DNA of 64,000 nucleotides from Pyrus communis (Eukaryota; Streptophyta; Magnoliopsida; Rosales; Rosaceae), in the NCBI RefSeq assembly GCF_963583255.1, contig NC_084804.1, positions 23,380,061-23,444,060 of the forward strand. Direction: 5' to 3'. The position numbers and the translations under genes were made by a program. The notes below the pieces were generated by a model, which was not told where the DNA came from, ran no database searches, and saw only the letters and a program-made list of their open reading frames with translations. Of this stretch, positions 10,010 to 21,234 are shown piece by piece; position 1 is the stretch's first letter, and every line of letters begins with the position of its first letter.

Positions 10010-11545
10010 TCACCGAAATTTTGATGTGTACAATAAAGTCTTCATCTTTGTCACCCCCGCAACTCTCTCATGTACTTCATACAGTACCTCATTCCCATCC
10101 CTAAACTGCTTCCTTAAGAAACAAGTCAAACTCTTCAATTCCTTCACTTGAAACTTTTCAAACATAAATCGTGTGTACCATTTGGCCATTTGAGCTTCCA
10201 CTAGGGTGCGAAGCTGCAATAGAGGGGTACGATTTTCATCATTATGGTCACCAACCACCTCTTTTTGACGTTGTTGTCTAAGGACTTGCTTAAATCTAAT
10301 GATGAATTCAATCAAATAGTGCTTTTTATGCACATATTGCTTAAAAAAGGAATGACAACTCTCAGCACTTTGACTACTTGACATTCTAGCTAAAAAAGCG
10401 TGCCTGCAAAATGCCGGAACCCAATTCGCATGCAACTCATAAATGTCCTTAAGCCACGTTTTATCAACCAACTCATGTTCTTCTGCCAACACCTTCCACC
10501 TTACCTCACATTCTTCTTTGCTTTCAATATCCCATATGTAATCATGCAAATCCTTGAAAACCCAACCATTGAACTTGTTAATCATGTGTCATATGCAGTA
10601 CTAATGAAAGGTGGTTGGTACTTTGCTGCCAATAACCTTTGCTATGGCTTCATCTTGATTCATAATTATGACTTTTGGCGGCTCACCCGGCATTGTTTTA
10701 AGCATTTCTTCAAACAACCACTCAAAGCTCTCGATTTTTTCATTTTTTATGAATGCATAACCCAATACAGTGGTTTGACCGTGGTTATTAAATTCTAACA
10801 AATGAGGAAACATTATCCCATATACATTGGTATTGAAAGTAGTGTCAAGCACAATCACATCACCAAAATGGTTGTAAGCATGTCGTGACTTAGCATCCGC
10901 CCAAAAGAAATTCCCTAATGTTCCACCTTTGTCAATCTCCATCTTGAAATGAAATGAATCTTTTTCTCTTGCTCATCTCAAAATGCTCTTTCAACATTTC
11001 CGTATCATGCCCAATTTGATGAGCTTGCAATTGATGTTCGGCGTTATACATACCCTTGGAGGTGCAACTAATATTTTTAATTCCTCCACTTTGCACCTCT
11101 AGTAAACCCACATGTTTACTTATTAAAATATTGGCCTACACACATTGTTCAATCATCATCTTCTTTGACTCTTAAACTCGACAATGTCATCTAAATAAGT
11201 ATGATGCAGTTGACATAGGGTAGTTATGTCCTTCATTGAAAACTGTTACAACAAATGTTTCACAACCAATTCCTTCATTCAGCGCAAGTTTTGCCTTACA
11301 CTTAGTTCTAGCATCTCCCATCTTACCTTTCTTTTTAGGTCTGGGATTAGCATCCACCATCTTCTTGCCTTGTTTGCATTAAACAAATTATTTCCTTAAC
11401 CAACATTCACCATCACTTGACTTTTTACTACTATGCTCCCGAATCCCAAACCCCACTGTAAGTGCATAATTGTTGTAAAAAGCATACTCTTTATCCAACG
11501 GCTCAAACTCCATTTTTAAGTTCTGTTTCAACTTATCGTCAATCG
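10010..11545 (-). pseudogene. FAR1/FHY3-related (MULE-transposase-derived) pseudogene
   Basis: Minus-strand translation gives, in order, a FAR1-type N-terminal segment (KMEFEPLDKEYAFYNNYAL, then VGFGIREHSS, 11390-11545), a decayed DNA-binding part (AKLALNEG... and VFNEGHNYPMSTASYLFR, about 11190-11360), and the MULE transposase core (GNFFWADAKSRHAYNHFGDV, VLDTTFNTNVYG and NQDEAIAKVIG, 10601-10942) continuing to 10010. FRS proteins are transposase-derived transcription factors. The core is a single frame broken by two nonsense codons twelve bases apart (TAG at 10601-10603, TGA at 10589-10591) inside the conserved H-R-Y-C-I-W-H motif. Further stops and frameshifts lie upstream, and the C-terminal SWIM zinc finger is missing where LTR-like DNA begins. 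It is not functional. It could instead be the transposase relic of a true MULE. Confidence 0.8.
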
Positions 11546-11880
11546 TTAGAAAAACTATTCAACCTTCCCTGCACCAGATTAAGCCCCTGTATCTACATCC
11601 TCTATTTCCACCACATTTTCATTTGTTTCTATTCATTCCCTCATCAAATTACACTTCTATGTCTACCTGTTACAAATCTACAAAACTACAACAGAATTTA
11701 TCACAACCCCGCACAAGTTTTGCACTTATATATCTAAAGTCCAATTTCACAATTTTAACCAAGTAAAATCCTAGAATTACACAAACCGAAATGGAATGGA
11801 AATGCATCAGAACAAAGGTTCTGGATTTTTTCAGAGACTCACCTTCACAATCTTAGTTTATTCATAGATTTTGGATGAAC

Positions 11881-11898
11881 GTCCCACTGGGCATGCCA
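11881..11898 (-). other. Putative primer-binding site of a second LTR element
   Basis: The minus strand reads TGGCATGCCCAGTGGGAC just after an LTR-like end (GGGTCAACA at 11902-11910). The spacing fits a retrotransposon primer site, though I do not assign the tRNA. Little retroelement interior follows before the FRS pseudogene. Confidence 0.45.
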
Positions 11899-11901
11899 AA
11901 A

Positions 11902-13150
11902 TGTTGACCCTAAAACCTACCAAGCCTACGTGGTGTGTAGGCTAAATAGCTAATGAGTTAACTATGTCCTTCGATTGAACGCGGGGCGTGCCAACTTGAC
12001 GACCGAGCTCGATCGGTAAGTGAATGAATGTGGTGATGGTGGTGTTGAACGTGCTGCTAATTTTTGTCTTATGATCGCGGCCAAGGAAGGAATTCATCTC
12101 AACCTCTAGGTTCTAGAGCTTGAAGATAAGGCTGCTAGTTTCTTTGAAGTTTAAGAATCGTCAGCACCGGGCTCGACCACTGTGATTATATTTGTGCAAA
12201 TATAAGTGCACTGAATCGCTATCAAATTGTATAGACATAAATACTGAAAAGAGATAAGTGTCTTGATTGTAAATGTGGTTCGGTCATCAGAATGCCGAAC
12301 TCTAAAATGTACTTATGAATATCCACTCATAAAATAAACTCAGCTTTTGATGTGTTGAGCGATGTAACCTGATAACACCTCACTTCGTCGAGAAGACTAA
12401 TGAAGTGACATTTCCCATAAGGACTCAAAAACTCCCTATTGGCCGAGACTTGGATAAATAATCAGTCAATCTCGAAGCAGTGCTATTAAGACTAACTAAA
12501 GATGCTCCTCAGTCGCCAGATTCTACAGCTCCAGTATTGTTAAGACTAACTAAAGGTGTCGTCGGTTGTTAACCATAGTATTGTTAAGACTAACTAAAGG
12601 TGTGCTTGATGAAGTTAGAAAGGTGAATGTTTTCTCAAGAATGAGAAGGTTTCATGTAGAGAGAGGGTTTACGCAGGGCATATTTGTTTGTGTGTTAGAA
12701 TGAGCTTTGAATGATTCATTCCCTTCTCTATTTATAGTAATAATTCCCCACATAGCTGAAGTAGAATCCTACTCGGATTATAATTCTTCAATTTCTCCTT
12801 CATCCATTCTGAATGGGCTTTGGCCAATCCTAGTATATTTAGGACTTTGAATCCAGCCTTATTATCATCAAGTTTTAATCCTTGATCCTCAACATATGCT
12901 CCTTGATTCAAGGCATCACTGATATCTGAAGACTCCTTATAGTATCAAGACTTGGCCAAAATCCTATCCAAGTTTGATGAGAACAACTCCTGGTAGGACA
13001 CGTCCTATCCTCATTGGGCTAGGCTTTCCTTGGGAATATCCCAAGGCACCATTGGCTTTTCTTGTGGGCCGAGCCCATAACCGCTCTCATCCCAAAATTG
13101 TTAATTGGGTCCAAACACCTATACAACTAAAATAGTCAGTACAGTCCAAG
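11902..13150 (-). repeat. LTR-like sequence (approximate outer end)
   Basis: The minus strand holds a TATA box (CTATAAATAGAGAAGG near 12735-12750), followed by three tandem copies of a unit containing GTTAGTCTTAACAATACT (12480-12605), and ends at GGGTCAACA beside the putative primer site. No protein-coding frame is present. The outer boundary near 13100-13150 was not resolved, and it may be a solo or truncated LTR. Confidence 0.5.
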
Positions 13151-13368
13151 GTGTCAAACGAGGCCACATAGTCTTCTTATTGACTAATAACGAGAGAAAA
13201 ATGTTGAATTTGAAGTTTAACAAAACTATGAAGTTACTGATCTTTAAATCATAATTATATTAATTATTAAACTACTTTAATAAATTTGAAAGATGTTGCC
13301 TTGATCCCAATACTCAGATGTTAGATGGTCAGATAGAAAGAAAGGTAAATGTCCACTTCTCATAGAAA

Positions 13369-13472
13369 TCCATAACCAAATGAATTGGCAGTGAAGTTTG
13401 ATGACATGTTGGAAATGTGAAATCCATAACTAAATGAATTGGCAGTGACGTTTGATGACATGTTGGAAATGT
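13369..13472. repeat. Tandem duplication of about 52 bp
   Basis: Two adjacent copies of a unit containing AATCCATAACTAAATGAATT and TTTGATGACATGTTGGAAAT differ by only a few bases. No gene is evident here. Confidence 0.7.
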
Positions 13473-14569
13473 GTAGTAAATTATATACACTTTTTTGTTG
13501 TTGTAATTGGACTGAGGAAGTTGAAAGAAATGTAAAAGAAAAGGTAATTAGGTTTAGGCCTAAACCACTGGACCATACAGTTGTTTTCTTACCTATTTTT
13601 GTCAAATTTGAACCAATTTTGATTGTGAGTTGGAGTAAAGCCGATAAAACTGAATTGTGCCTATCCCTATACACATTTGTACCTCTTTTCTATGTTTGCC
13701 CGGGTCCTCAGTTTTAGGGGTAAGTGTATGGGAAATTGATTGTATTGATACTTCTACAACTCCTATTGTGTTTTTTAGCATTTTATGAATATAATATTTT
13801 CAACTTGTAAAAATGTCAAACTTGTACTTCAATTTGCTTACATCCTCATCTCCTTTCTACCTCCACCCTTACACTATGTTTAACGGATCGATCTATTTTC
13901 CTTGAAATCCCACTTTACTCTTGCTCTTCATCCCACAACAGCAACACCCCCCCTTCCCCAAAACCCAAATTTTAAATAGAATCATAAGCAATTTCATGTC
14001 TCGTTTAGATCAACAATTTTAATGTTTGTAAAGGTGTGACATTTCTATTCAAATAACTAAAAGCATGTTTGATAATGTTTTGAAAAATATAGTTAAACAT
14101 ATTGTTTGAATTTTGCAGTTTTAAGTGAAATTTTGTAAAACCATATGTGCTTTCTTAGGAAGTGAATTTTCATAAAGCACTTGAATTTCAAAAATAAATG
14201 ATGATGTGCTTAGTAAATGAAAGAACTTATAAGCAAAACTGACTTGCATATATACAAACTTCCCAAACAAGCCTTTACTGACAATGCAAACATTAATTTT
14301 GTTCATGATCAGCCACAACTTTCAATCATTTTTTCTCATTTTTCTGTTTTATTTCTTTAGTAATAAATCCTCGATGAGTTAACACATATTAAGTATAAAG
14401 TTACATTAGAAAAAGAGAGAACCAATCAAGTTGCGAGGAAGGTATTGAAATTGTAAATCTCACTGTATTTGGTAAGATTCTCAAGTTACAAGTGAACGTG
14501 TAGAAGGTGTTTTGTAACTAGAGAAGAAAATACAAAATGAGGCAAACATGTGAAATGATAAACTACTAC
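13473..14569. other. Intergenic DNA downstream of the LRR-extensin gene
   Basis: I see no credible gene. The short frame at 13439-13717 has no recognisable motif. The part next to 14570 would hold the 3' UTR of the minus-strand extensin gene. Confidence 0.5.
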
Positions 14570-17506
14570 TCAATAGCCTGGGAACATTGGTGGTGGTGGC
14601 GATGAGTATAGTGCTCCAATGTTTGGTGGTAGCACAAAGTCTGGTTGGGTTGGTGGTGGAGACTCCACAGGAGGAGGCAAAGGAGGAGATGGAGTTGGAG
14701 CTGGGGGAGGAGGTGATTCGATTGGCGGTGGTGGGGATTCAACTGGTGGTGGTGGGGATTCAATTGGTGGTGGTGGGGATTCAACTGGCGGTGGTGGGGA
14801 TTGGACCGGCGGTGGTGGGGATTGGACCGGCGGTGGTGGGGATTGGATCGGCGGCGGGGGAGATTCGACTGGTGGTGGTGGGGATTCAACCGGCGGCGGT
14901 GGGGATTCAACTGGCGGCGGTGGGGATTCAATCGGCGGTGGCGGGGATTCGACTGGGGGTGGTGGGGATTCAATCGGCGGTGGTGGGGATTCAACTGGTG
15001 GTGGGGGGGATTCCACTGGTGGTGGGGGAGATTCAACAGGCGGTGGTGGGGATTGAATTGGTGGTGGTGATGGAGACTGGACAGGCGGTGGTGGAGACTC
15101 AATTGGCGGTGGAGGGGATTGGACAGGTGGCGGTGGTGACTGGACTGGTGGTGGTGACTGCACAGGCTCTGGAGATGGTTCTGGTGTTGGAGATGGTGAT
15201 GGAGGAGATTGTACAGGCTCTGGCGTTGCTGGTGGTTGAACTGGATACAATGGAGGACCTTTAGGGCTACGGCCAATCGGGCTTGGTGCAGGTGCGAGTA
15301 TTGGTGGCTCAACCTCTGGTGCTTTAGGAGGTTCCACCTCCGGTGTTGGAGGTAGCTCAGCCTTAGGAGTTGGTGGTTGCTCGACCTTTGGTGTTGGAGG
15401 TGGCCCAACCTTTGGTGCAGGAGGTGGCTCAACCTCAGGTGCTTGGGGTGGCACAATCTCAGGTGTTTGGGGTGGCTCAGCCTCTGGTGTTTGGGGTGGC
15501 TCAACCTTTGGCATTGGCGGTGGCTCAACTTTTGGTGTTTGAGGAGGTTCCGACTTAGCTGTTGGAGGTGGCTCCGCTTTAGGTACGGGAGGTGGCTCAA
15601 CTTTAGGTGCAGGAGGTAGCTCAGCTTTAGGTGTAAGAGGTGGCTCGGCTTTTGGCTCAGGTGGTGGCTCAGCCTTTGGCGTAGGAGGTGGCTCAGCCTT
15701 TGGCGTCATTGGTGGTTCAACCTTTGGTGTGGGTGGTGGCTCAGCCTTAGGGGTAGGTGGTGGCTCAGCCTTAGGGATGGGTGGTGGTTGGACCTTTGGT
15801 ACCTCAGCCTTTGGCTTGGGTGGTGGCTCGGCCTTAGGGGTGGGTGGTGGTTCGACCTTTGCCATGGGAGGTGGTTCTGCCTTTGGTGTAGGTGGTGGCT
15901 CAACCTTAGGGGTGGGTGGTGGCTCAGCCTTAGGGGTGGGTGGTGGTTGGACCTTTGGTGCCTCGGCCTTTGGCGTGGGAGGTGGTTCAACCTTTGGTGT
16001 AGGTGGTGGCTCAACCTTAGGGGTGGGTGGTGGCTCAACCTTAGGGGTGGGAGGTGGCTCTGCCTGTGGAGTGGGTGGTGGCTCAACCTTTGGCATGGAT
16101 GGTGGCTCTGCCTTTGGAGTTGGTGGTAGCTCAACATTAGGAGTGGGTGGTGGCTCGGCCTTTGGTGTGGAAGGTGGCGGCTTAGTCTTCGGTGTTGATG
16201 GTGGGGGCTCGGCCTTCGGTGTGGGTGGCGGCTCTGCCTTTGGCGTCGGTGGTGGACTAACCTTTGGCGTTGGAGGCTTTGGTGTCTTAGGTTTCTCTGG
16301 TGTAGAAGAACCACCACAATTCTTGCTGCAATCCACAGGCTTAGTTACCACAGGGAAACATGTCTTTGTGTTCTTTTGCTTAGGCCTTCCTGGCATACAA
16401 TTGCCTGAGTCATCCAACACTATTTTCGATTTAGGATTTGGCATACAGTTTTGAGCCTCCCCACTAAAATAGTTGTAAGCAAATGTGAAATTTGCCAACT
16501 TAGGCAACGTGCAAATCTTATCAGTCACAAACCCTGTCAACCTGTTGTACCCAATATCCAATTCCTCAATGCTCTGCAGCCCGACAAAGCTCTTTGGCAA
16601 AGAACCTATAAATCCATTGTAGCACACATCAAAAACCTGCAAGTTTCCTAGGTTTCCAATCTCAGGAGGGAAGCACCCACCAAGCTGGTTGTTCATGAAG
16701 ATTAGCTCGTTCACGTTGTGCATGTTTCCAACGCTGTGCGGAATGCAACCACTGAAGTTGTTAAATGCAAATGACACAACAGAAACCTTGGAGTTTCCAA
16801 TCGTCTCTGGAATCACCGACGTGAATCGGTTATGGTTCAAGAAAATGGCATCAAACTCCTTGAAGAAAAGCTCTGGAGGAAGCTCGCCTTCGAAGCCATT
16901 GAACCTGAGGTCAAGGTACTTGCAATTAGGCCAGTGGAGGACGACTCCAGGAAAACGACCAACGAATCGGTTGTTGCTGATGTCGAACTCATACATGAGC
17001 GTCAGCCTCCTGAAGCTCTCTGGGATGATGCCACAGAACCTATTGGAGTTGATGTGGAAGAGTGCAAGGTCGGTAAGGAGCCCCATTTCGACAACGAGAT
17101 GTCCTGCAATGTCTGCATGGTTAAGGTCTATGCCGGCCACCACATTCAAGCTCGAGTCATCGAGTGCTGGAGCGCAGAACACCCCTTTGTAGGCACACAC
17201 ATTCTCCCCTTCCCAGTTGGCAGTGAATTTAAAAGGGTCGGAAAAAATAGCGCTCTTCTGTGCCTGGAGAGCGACATAAGCCCTCTTGAGCCTGTCGTTT
17301 TCAAACTTTAGTTTGACGTCGACTTGAACCTCGTAGTTGTCAGGGAGGTCGCCATTCTCCGGGAGAGAAATGAGCTGGCGGTGGGCTATGTGAGCAGCTT
17401 CAGCATCGGTTAGGGCAAAGGAGAGAGCGGGAAACGAAGAGATGAGGAAGGAGAGGAGAAGAAAGCAGCAACTTGTGACCGTAGACGAGAGGAGAGGTGG
17501 AGCCAT
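14570..17506 (-). CDS. Pollen-specific-type leucine-rich repeat extensin (LRX/PEX) protein
   Basis: An intact intronless frame of 978 residues. LRX proteins are secreted, bind RALF peptides with the LRR domain and anchor in the cell wall through the extensin domain; the pollen group controls pollen-tube wall integrity. Residues 1-31 form a signal peptide (FLLLSFLISSFPALSFA). An LRR N-cap with NWEGENVCAYKGVFC follows at about 97-111, then roughly ten LRRs to about residue 350 (FDISNNRFVGRFP, LDLRFNGFEGELP, FNNFSGCIP), then a Cys-rich hinge (CFPVVTKPVDCSKNCGG). The rest is proline-rich in two styles: PPPTPKAE/PPPTPKVE repeats, then SPPPP-based extensin repeats (SPPPPVESPPPPIESPPPP). It ends SPPPPMFPGY, a family-typical tail. 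The start codon has a good context (GCCATGG). Long open frames on the opposite strand are by-products of the repeats. Confidence 0.95.
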   Translation of the reverse strand: MAPPLLSSTVTSCCFLLLSFLISSFPALSFALTDAEAAHIAHRQLISLPENGDLPDNYEVQVDVKLKFENDRLKRAYVALQAQKSAIFSDPFKFTANWEGENVCAYKGVFCAPALDDSSLNVVAGIDLNHADIAGHLVVEMGLLTDLALFHINSNRFCGIIPESFRRLTLMYEFDISNNRFVGRFPGVVLHWPNCKYLDLRFNGFEGELPPELFFKEFDAIFLNHNRFTSVIPETIGNSKVSVVSFAFNNFSGCIPHSVGNMHNVNELIFMNNQLGGCFPPEIGNLGNLQVFDVCYNGFIGSLPKSFVGLQSIEELDIGYNRLTGFVTDKICTLPKLANFTFAYNYFSGEAQNCMPNPKSKIVLDDSGNCMPGRPKQKNTKTCFPVVTKPVDCSKNCGGSSTPEKPKTPKPPTPKVSPPPTPKAEPPPTPKAEPPPSTPKTKPPPSTPKAEPPPTPNVELPPTPKAEPPSMPKVEPPPTPQAEPPPTPKVEPPPTPKVEPPPTPKVEPPPTPKAEAPKVQPPPTPKAEPPPTPKVEPPPTPKAEPPPMAKVEPPPTPKAEPPPKPKAEVPKVQPPPIPKAEPPPTPKAEPPPTPKVEPPMTPKAEPPPTPKAEPPPEPKAEPPLTPKAELPPAPKVEPPPVPKAEPPPTAKSEPPQTPKVEPPPMPKVEPPQTPEAEPPQTPEIVPPQAPEVEPPPAPKVGPPPTPKVEQPPTPKAELPPTPEVEPPKAPEVEPPILAPAPSPIGRSPKGPPLYPVQPPATPEPVQSPPSPSPTPEPSPEPVQSPPPVQSPPPPVQSPPPPIESPPPPVQSPSPPPIQSPPPPVESPPPPVESPPPPVESPPPPIESPPPPVESPPPPIESPPPPVESPPPPVESPPPPVESPPPPIQSPPPPVQSPPPPVQSPPPPVESPPPPIESPPPPVESPPPPIESPPPPAPTPSPPLPPPVESPPPTQPDFVLPPNIGALYSSPPPPMFPGY

Positions 17507-17539
17507 GGCTGAAGTGTGCTATCTTGGCTTGGCCCAAGG

Positions 17540-17556
17540 CTGTTTATAAAGATGAG
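17540..17556 (-). promoter_or_regulatory. TATA box of the LRX gene
   Basis: The minus strand reads ATCTTTATAAACAGCC about 40 bases before the start codon at 17506. This implies a very short 5' leader if used. Confidence 0.6.
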
Positions 17557-18875
17557 GGGTAGAGTGGTGGAGGGAAGCTGTTATATGGTGTTGACATGTG
17601 ATTGAATGGTGGGAGAAAGACGACGTCCTGGCGTTGTTTTAGCACCGAAAATTGTGGTGGTCTTCTCATTATTTACATGCACACCCACAAAATCTGGAGG
17701 TACGTTCAAAGTTTTAGACATAAAAATAGACGGTTGACAGGATCGTTGTTTTGGTGATAAACTGTCAATGTGGATTATTGAATTTAGTCTAATAAATAAC
17801 TTGATGCATGGTTTAGGGTTTCCAGCATGCACAACGTTTTCTTGCTTTAAATAGCATGATATTTATGTTGACACTTTGGCATATTCTTTGGGCAGAAAAT
17901 TAAAGAATAAAAAGAACTTAAAACTGGATGTAATTAAGGACTGAAAAGACCGTCAATAGGTTTTCCGATTTCTTATCGTATATGCCATTTTCCAGGTTAT
18001 GTGAAGGAATAACATTGAATCAAAAGAGAAGATGATATGCTTCTGGTCAGAATCCAAAGTAAAGCGTGTAACTTGATAAAAATACGATATTATAAGAATT
18101 GGTATAAAGATGATAGGGCGCACAGGGGCGGCTTGGCCTCGGTAAAACCTTGACGGGGCAGCCAACGTTAGAATAATTCTTTTGATTTGTAGGGAGAAGG
18201 AATGAGGTCGTCATCAAGATCATTTAGAACTTAATTAATGAAGCTTGCTGCTGTTGGTTTCTACTGATCTAAACTGTCAAACTGTTTTTTATTGTTTGGA
18301 GACTTGGAGGGTTAAGCATATTGCCATGTCTGCGTCCCTAATGAGATTATGTGCTACCTTAATTATGCTTTATGACTTTTGTCTGTCTCAAACATCACTA
18401 CGCTAAAAAGACACTTGGTGATAGTCTAATGCTATATTTTTTTTTTTAAGAACAAAAGCAATGACCCTGTTTTTCACTTTAAACCATATTCCTTTTGGTG
18501 TGTCCATTTGCTGACTTTCGTCTATTACGTACTTGGAGTGCGTAGATATACATGGAAGTTAGCAATTCAACTTGCTTCCCAAACAAAATCTTGTACGATG
18601 ACCAAATTGAAAAAAATAAAACTACCGCGACAAAAATTAAAATCGAAACACAACTCACTGACCAAAAGTACGTGCATGTTATTCTACAAAAAGTCTGAAC
18701 TGACATAAGATGAATTCAAGGAGGGCTAGTGTTATAGTGGAACTCAAGCACCCTGACCCTCTCACCCAGATTCGAGGTTCCCACTCAGTGGCGAAGTCAA
18801 GAATTGTTGATAAGAGGGGCGGAATTTTAAAGGGTAAACGGTCCAAAAAACAATTTAGACAGCCATATCTTTTTT
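17557..18875. other. LRX upstream region and gene-free DNA
   Basis: AT-rich sequence without a supportable gene. The first several hundred bases are the natural place for the LRX promoter. Short frames here have no recognisable domain. Confidence 0.45.
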
Positions 18876-19051
18876 GTTTTTTTTTTTTGAACAAACGATA
18901 TTATCTACATTAATTAAGGGGAGGGCGGATGGGTTTAGCCTCATAACGCGCTAGCAACAATGTCGTTCAAATTTGTTTTTAGCGAGAATCGAATCTAAGA
19001 TCTCTCATTTACAAGTAAAGAGGAATGCCACTAGACTATAGTACAAAGTGG
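18876..19051 (-). mobile_element. tRNA-derived SINE, copy 1
   Basis: Read on the minus strand the copy starts with a tRNA-like head (GTCTAGTGGCATTCCTCTTT, A-box-like) and a B-box-like GATTCGATTCTCG, and runs to a 3' end rich in A (T run at 18879-18888 on plus). Related copies lie at 24366-24525 and 46580-46750. Confidence 0.7.
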
Positions 19052-19632
19052 CTGTTATAGTCCGTACCTAAAATTAATGTATTTTATTGTGAAATGTCCA
19101 TAATGCCCCTAGTGAGGGGGTCTTGAATAAATATGGAGCTCTGAGTTTAAATTCAATTTCTCATGTCTTCTTATTTTACTAAATTAGTTTTCGTACTCAC
19201 GAGTGTGGATGAAAGCAGAATCGAATTCCAAGTTACGGCGGAATTCAGAGTGGGGGAAAATTTCAGAGTGGGTTCGACTAACTCTCGGTCTCACTCTCTC
19301 TCATTCTCCATTTTCTTGCTCGACTCCCTCTGCAACTCTCTCTTCCTCTTATTTCCACCGAGAACCAATCTCAACCAAATCGTGGTCTTAAGCCACGTTA
19401 TCCTTTTTCTGGGTGTTGTGGGGATCGCTGAGGTGGTCTTGCATGCGAGTTTTGGTGACCGGAACACGTTGAACTCGAGTGTGGAGTTCACCTCTCTAGC
19501 TTCACCCCTGCCTTGATGTTTTTAAGTTTTCTTTGGCGTATTTGACATCATTTTCAAGATGAAAAATCATTTCTATTTTATGACATGTGTACATAAATTT
19601 TTCATTTTATAGTTTTAGTAAGATATTTTGGT
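19052..19632. other. Gene-free intergenic DNA
   Basis: A 117-residue frame (19163-19516) and overlapping frames have no recognisable motif and biased Ser/Leu composition. I see no supported feature. Confidence 0.4.
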
Positions 19633-19804
19633 GGGGAATACTAGAGAGAGGCTAAATTTGTAGATAAATTTTTTTAAATCAAATGGCACATAAATTGATG
19701 ATTGAATTATGACTTAAGCGTTGATAAACGTGCTCATTCTTGTCGGTGACACATCATTTATTTTGCAAATTTTATCCACAAATTTAGTCTCCCTAGCATT
19801 ATCC
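19633..19804. mobile_element. MITE with 9-bp target duplication (Mutator-like)
   Basis: Imperfect terminal inverted repeats of about 35 bp (GGGGAATACTAGAGAGAGGC against GGATAATGCTAGGGAGACTA) enclose 172 bp. TATTTTGGT is present directly on both sides (19624-19632 and 19805-19813). A 9-bp duplication is typical of MULEs. No coding capacity. Confidence 0.8.
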
Positions 19805-20005
19805 TATTTTGGTAAATGTCAAATTGTCTTGGTAGTTGAAAGAGTCATTGCTCCCAAGCAGCGTCCCTCATTTAATCACTGACCCAATGTCCCTCATGTA
19901 AGAGTATTATTATTTTCATCTCAATGTCTTATCTCTTTACTCACTTTTTAATGAAAATTTTAATTACAAGTTTGTCTATTTGTAAAATGACAGGCAAAGA
20001 GTTTA

Positions 20006-20039
<34 letters not shown>
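20006..20039. repeat. (AAT)n microsatellite
   Basis: Eleven uninterrupted AAT/ATA units. Confidence 0.95.
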
Positions 20040-20159
20040 GGTTTTGGCATGAGAAAGGTAACAGGAACCCTAGACTTAAATTGAGTTGTGAAAGAAATAG
20101 ACAATATGTAAGCCGATTTTACTAAAAAAACATAAAGAATGAGAATAAAAGAAATTCTA

Positions 20160-20515
20160 AAACGAAAAAATATGGATACCCTTTCTAAATGGGGTTTTGA
20201 GGTTGTGTGGTTCAATACTTTCCTCTATTCACATGGCTTTGGCGCCTTATCTCTCCCTTCCAACCACAAGTCCAGGACAACTGCACGAACCCATCAAAAT
20301 TTGAATCCACCAATTAATCTCAACCGTATTTTCCACTTCCACCCTCAAATTCCTCACAAACCCACATCAAAGATCGCATCTTTCTCTGCTTTGGCGATAA
20401 CCCACAACCTCAAACTTAGGGGAAGGCATGGTGCAGTTCGGTGTTCTTCCATTCCTAAATCGGAACCGGAACAGGAAAATATCAACGGTTCGGTTCAATA
20501 CAGTTCCGTTTAAAT
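20160..20515 (+). pseudogene. Possible decayed first exon of a plastid-targeted protein
   Basis: The plus strand encodes a Ser/Thr/Pro/His-rich, acid-poor stretch ending in RGRHGAVRCSSIPKSEPEQE, which looks like a chloroplast transit peptide with a processing-like region. A second frame beginning at ATG 20232 (MALAPYLSLPTTSPGQ) looks equally natural but stops early, which suggests a frameshift. No downstream exon was found before repetitive GGTTCGGTT-type DNA. The identity of the parent gene is unknown. Confidence 0.3.
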
Positions 20516-21226
20516 TTATTAGTAGAACCGTACGGTTTGGTATACACCGGTTCAGATTCGGTTTTAACCGGTTTACGGTTCCAAATACTGAATGATTTGA
20601 ACATCAAATCATCATGCATTCAAATACATCTTTTAAAACTGATTATATAAAGTTGCATAACACACATCTTGTTTAATGCAAATGTCTTTGGTAGTGGCAC
20701 CAAGTCAACAAAAAGAGACAACTAAAAGAAATATGCATTGGTCAGTCAGTCAACAAACAAAAAAATGAAGAAGCAAACTGCAAGTTTATTTCAGAGAGCA
20801 AGCAGTAACTCCTGTACACAATCAAACAACTTATTTCAAAGAGCAAGCAGAATCAAACAACTTATTTCAGAGAGGAAGCATGAGCTTCCCCAGTTTTAAA
20901 AGTTTGAAGTAGCAAACTACAAGTTTAACAATTAAACAGAATTTGCTGACAAATATACCCACTTTTTCTGTATAATCATATCATATAAAAGTGAAAGATT
21001 AAGGAGAAAACCCAGCTGAACTCCAATGCTAAACCTATTCTCCAAAGCTACAAGCTGGATGCCCCAAAAACCTCTCACTCGAACAATTTAACTATCTCAT
21101 CCCATATGATCTCCTTCATGTATCAGTTAATTATATATCTTATTCGTTGAATTCAAACTTATATATCTTACAAATCAATTTAATAAGGAATGTGCTAAAA
21201 AAATTAAAGTTACATACATACCATCA
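20516..21226. other. Gene-free DNA with GGTTCGGTT-like start
   Basis: The left edge is rich in CGGTTC/GAACCG words (20485-20590), and similar words recur at 23905-23985. The two could be edges of a larger transposon, but I could not define termini. The stretch TTATTTCA(G/A)AGAG(C/G)AAGCA occurs three times near 20788-20885. Confidence 0.35.
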
Positions 21227-21234
21227 CTAGTAAA

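Noticed and set aside
14700..15180. Regular short repeats that superficially resemble a CRISPR array
   Set aside because: They are in-frame codon repeats for SPPPP units in a plant gene, without unique spacers.
14587..16454. Plus-strand Gly/Val/Trp-rich open frames opposite the LRX gene (up to 241 residues)
   Set aside because: They are mirror images of the proline-rich repeat. The minus-strand LRX protein explains all of this DNA.
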